From Lachnospiraceae bacterium (GTDB lineage: Bacteria > Bacillota > Clostridia > Lachnospirales > Lachnospiraceae), in the NCBI GenBank assembly GCA_021771755.1, contig JAETOL010000028.1, positions 1 to 34,056 of the forward strand: a DNA stretch of 34,056 nucleotides. Direction: 5' to 3'. The notes below the pieces were generated by a model. That model searched no databases and was not told the DNA's origin. It worked only from the letters and a program-made list of their open reading frames with translations. The translations under genes and the position numbers were made by a program. This document shows positions 32,306-34,056 of the stretch, piece after piece; positions within the stretch are counted from its first letter, which is position 1; each line of letters starts with the position of its first letter.

Positions 32306-32395
32306 TTATTGGACATGTTGTAGATTTTATTTACGACTGCGAGTACAATATATAGATAGATCAACATAGAGGAAATATCAAAATGAGGAGAAGCT

Positions 32396-32800
32396 ATGCA
32401 GACAAGGCAGGAGGCAATACAATATTGCCATTCATTTCAAGATGTATATGAAGATTATCCTTTTCATGATGATAACTGGTGTGTTATGCGTCATAAGGGA
32501 AATAAGAAAACATTTGCGCTTATTTATGATAAAGATGGTTATGTATGGATAAATGTAAAATGTGATCCGGAATGGAGAGAGTTCTGGAGAAATACTTTTG
32601 AATCTGTTGTCCCGGCTTATCATATGAACAAAACACACTGGAATTCTATTATTCTGGATGATTCTGTTCCAGATAAAGATATCCGGCGTATGATTGGGGA
32701 AAGTTATGATCTGACGAAAGGAAAGAAAAATGAGGATATTAGTAGATGCGGATGCTTGTCCTGTAGTGTCCATCGTAGAAAAGACAGCAAAGAAATATGA
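32396..32800 (+). CDS. MmcQ/YjbR-family protein
   Basis: 134 residues, start seven bases after GAGGAG. The pattern YCHSFQDVYEDYPFHDDNWCVMRH..NKKTFALIY...GYVWINVKCDP, then VVPAYHMNKTHWNSIILDDSVPD..IRRMIGESYDLT, is the MmcQ/YjbR fold, a small protein with a CyaY-like shape and possible DNA or partner binding; the function is unclear. The last 24 residues, after SYDLTKGKK, overlap the next gene and look unlike the family, so the natural end may have been extended. The gene is coupled to the UPF0178 gene by a 71-base overlap. Confidence 0.82.
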   Translation: MQTRQEAIQYCHSFQDVYEDYPFHDDNWCVMRHKGNKKTFALIYDKDGYVWINVKCDPEWREFWRNTFESVVPAYHMNKTHWNSIILDDSVPDKDIRRMIGESYDLTKGKKNEDISRCGCLSCSVHRRKDSKEI

Positions 32801-33173
32801 AATTCCGGTTATTCTCTTATGTGATACAAACCATGTTTTATATTCAGATTACAGTGAAGTGATCACAGTGGGAGCCGGTGCCGATGCAGTGGACTTTAAA
32901 CTGGTCAGCCTGTGCCAGAAGGGAGATATTGTTGTGACACAGGATTATGATGTAGCTGCAATGATTCTGGGAAAAGGTGCTTACGGTATTCATCAGAGCG
33001 GTAAATGGTATACAAATGAAAATATCGATCAGATGCTGATGGAACGTCATCTGGCGAAGAAGGCAAGAAATGCAAAGAAAAAGCATCATTTGAAGGGTCC
33101 GGCGAAGAGGACGGAGGAAGATGATAAAAGGTTTGAAGTATCGTTAGAGAGACTCATTGATTATATGACATAA
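32730..33173 (+). CDS. YaiI/YqxD-family (UPF0178, DUF188) protein
   Basis: 147 residues, start after AAAGGAAAG inside the MmcQ gene. The family signature is clear: MRILVDADACPVV at the start, VILLCDTNHVL, TVGAGADAVDFKLVSL, GDIVVTQDYDVAAMILGKGAYGIHQSGKWYT and the C-terminal KGPAKRTEEDDKRFE. The fold is PIN-like with conserved Asp residues (D6, D8), suggesting an RNA or DNA nuclease, though no activity is proven. It is 28 bases upstream of the def copy 2 and probably co-transcribed with it. Confidence 0.9.
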   Translation: MRILVDADACPVVSIVEKTAKKYEIPVILLCDTNHVLYSDYSEVITVGAGADAVDFKLVSLCQKGDIVVTQDYDVAAMILGKGAYGIHQSGKWYTNENIDQMLMERHLAKKARNAKKKHHLKGPAKRTEEDDKRFEVSLERLIDYMT

Positions 33174-33201
33174 GAGATAATATGACATGGAGGAATGAAA
33201 G

Positions 33202-33612
33202 ATGGTAAAACCGATAATGAAAGATGTGTTCTTTCTGGGACAAAAGTCAGAACCTGCTACAAAGGCAGATCTGCAAGTTGGAAAGGATCTACAGGATACC
33301 TTACAGGCAAATCGTGCCGGGTGTGTGGGTATGGCTGCGAATATGATCGGTGTGAAAAAGAGAGTAATCATTGTAAATATGGGATTCGTAGATGTTGTGA
33401 TGTTTAATCCGGTTCTTCTGAGCAAGGATACTCCATATGAAACAGAAGAAGGATGTCTGTCTCTTACCGGTGTGAGGAAAACAACACGATATGAAAATAT
33501 TGAAGTGGAATATTATGATATGAATTGGAAAAGGCAGCGGCAGAAACTGAGTGGATGGCCGGCACAGATTTGTCAGCATGAACTGGATCATCTGGAAGGC
33601 ATTTTAATTTAA
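33202..33612 (+). CDS. def: Peptide deformylase-like protein, copy 2
   Basis: 136 residues, 128 identical to copy 1. The metal site is intact (EEGCLSL; QHELDHLEG), and motif 1 again reads CVGMAANMIG with Met in place of the catalytic Gln, so the change is an inherited clade feature, not a chance mutation. Differences from copy 1 include Arg28Lys, Leu31Gln, Glu61Gly, Leu119Pro and conservative changes, mostly in surface positions. The upstream neighbours (MmcQ, UPF0178) differ from copy 1, which suggests the def pair moves as a unit. It starts eight bases after GGAGG. Confidence 0.88.
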   Translation: MVKPIMKDVFFLGQKSEPATKADLQVGKDLQDTLQANRAGCVGMAANMIGVKKRVIIVNMGFVDVVMFNPVLLSKDTPYETEEGCLSLTGVRKTTRYENIEVEYYDMNWKRQRQKLSGWPAQICQHELDHLEGILI

Positions 33613-33641
33613 GTTTTTGGAAATTACGGGAGTGATCGATT

Positions 33642-33914
33642 ATGGCATCGGAACGAACCAATGAATTATACAAGGTTTTGCTGGACAGAGGATATCCCAA
33701 AGAGTTCTGTGCAGAGATTGCCTTTAAAAATATGAATACAGATTACACTGCCACCCGGATGCTTGGCTATTTGTACCGGGTAAGTGATCCTCGAATCGAG
33801 GATTTGGTGGATGAGATGCTTGCAATCTTAAGTGACAGGGATGCGATCATCCAGAAAAAAGAAATGGAACATGCCCAGGCTGTGATCAATGAGATTTACA
33901 GAAATGGGCTATAG
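33642..33914 (+). CDS. Conserved 90-residue protein, copy 2
   Basis: 90 residues, 85 identical to copy 1; residues 50-90 are fully identical. Changes are Asp7Asn, Thr12Val, Lys21Glu, Tyr28Phe and Asn49Asp. It starts 29 bases after the def stop with a GGGAG site. The same unknown helical protein follows the deformylase-like gene in both places, the best evidence that the two genes act together. Confidence 0.75.
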   Translation: MASERTNELYKVLLDRGYPKEFCAEIAFKNMNTDYTATRMLGYLYRVSDPRIEDLVDEMLAILSDRDAIIQKKEMEHAQAVINEIYRNGL

Positions 33915-33957
33915 GGAAAAAATCAATTTAAGGAATTTATCAAATCGTTAAGGAAAG

Positions 33958-34034
33958 AATCGAAGATGGTGCAAACGAAAAAGCAGCATTGAGACTTTTC
34001 AGTAACTGCCCTTTCGTTTGCATCAATTTCGATT
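33958..34034. repeat. Long imperfect inverted repeat
   Basis: A 29-base left arm (33958-33986) and a 29-base right arm (34006-34034) match at all but about six positions, sharing the core GCAAACGAAA / TTTCGTTTGC, around a 19-base loop. TTTCCT follows, so it may be a strong terminator for the def module, or a folded RNA. Nothing similar follows def copy 1. Confidence 0.6.
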
Positions 34035-34056
34035 TTTCCTGGTTGAACAAAGTGCG

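Larger units (their letters stand above)
33189..33914 (+). repeat. Diverged direct repeat, copy 2 (def plus 90-residue gene)
   Basis: Counterpart of 19460-20186 in the same orientation. The match begins at the GGAGGAATGA site and ends at the stop of the 90-residue gene. Here it follows MmcQ/UPF0178 genes, while copy 1 follows the putative oriT. Confidence 0.9.

Overview
The window is mobile DNA from a low-to-moderate GC Gram-positive anaerobe, most likely a gut Lachnospiraceae or related Clostridia. This is inferred from strong AAGGAGG-type ribosome binding sites, TTG/GTG starts, and a gene set typical of Tn1549/CTn-like integrative conjugative elements (ICEs): sortase B, CD1108-type cell-wall hydrolase, DUF4315, DUF4366, TopB, DUF5688, ArdC/YodL proteins, MOBP relaxase and RepA_N/ParA/ParB.

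Layout. (1) 1-111 is the 3' end (domains V and VI) of a group II intron that interrupts virB4; the VirB4 C-terminus follows and then the conjugation/accessory run (sortase, bifunctional hydrolase, DUF4315, DUF4366, topB, DUF5688, ArdC-like protein, TTRAP, YodL protein) up to a terminator near 11.2 kb. (2) 11.25-15.22 kb is an AT-richer cargo island bounded by terminators: its own promoter with a perfect palindrome, a Cro/C1 regulator, a small possible winged-helix protein, a Dam-type adenine methyltransferase, and a 758-residue protein joining a PD-(D/E)XK nuclease-like region, a DGQHR (DndB-like) domain and a HEPN/Swt1-like C-terminus. It looks like an unusual restriction-modification or defence system and is the strongest novelty candidate. 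(3) 15.2-19.1 kb on the minus strand is one overlapping operon: mobC, relaxase, a small unknown protein, a divergent ThyX, dUTPase, then an Xre regulator. A 370-bp non-coding stretch full of inverted repeats upstream of mobC is the likely oriT. (4) 19.4-23.2 kb holds a peptide deformylase-like gene, a 90-residue conserved protein and a two-gene cassette (DUF5677-like plus unknown) that may be another defence system. (5) 23.3-27.1 kb is the integration module: an excisionase-like HTH protein, a protein with four tandem excisionase-type HTH repeats, a tyrosine integrase and a class II Fic protein.

At 27451-27492 lies the 3' half of a tRNA-Arg(CCU) gene, cut at the anticodon loop: the probable attachment core. 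Directly beyond it starts a parB-parA-parB-repA-CD1845-like block, which in this ICE family is the opposite end of the element. The junction therefore reads either as two elements in tandem, or as the attP joint of a circular form. A second deformylase plus 90-residue module (33.2-33.9 kb) is a diverged direct repeat of the one at 19.5-20.2 kb.

The genes work together as follows: ParA/ParB/RepA maintain the excised circle, Xis/Int move it in and out of the tRNA gene, MobC/relaxase nick oriT, VirB4 with the hydrolase opens a channel through the wall, TopB and ArdC-like proteins probably help process and protect the incoming strand, and the cargo cassettes probably provide defence.
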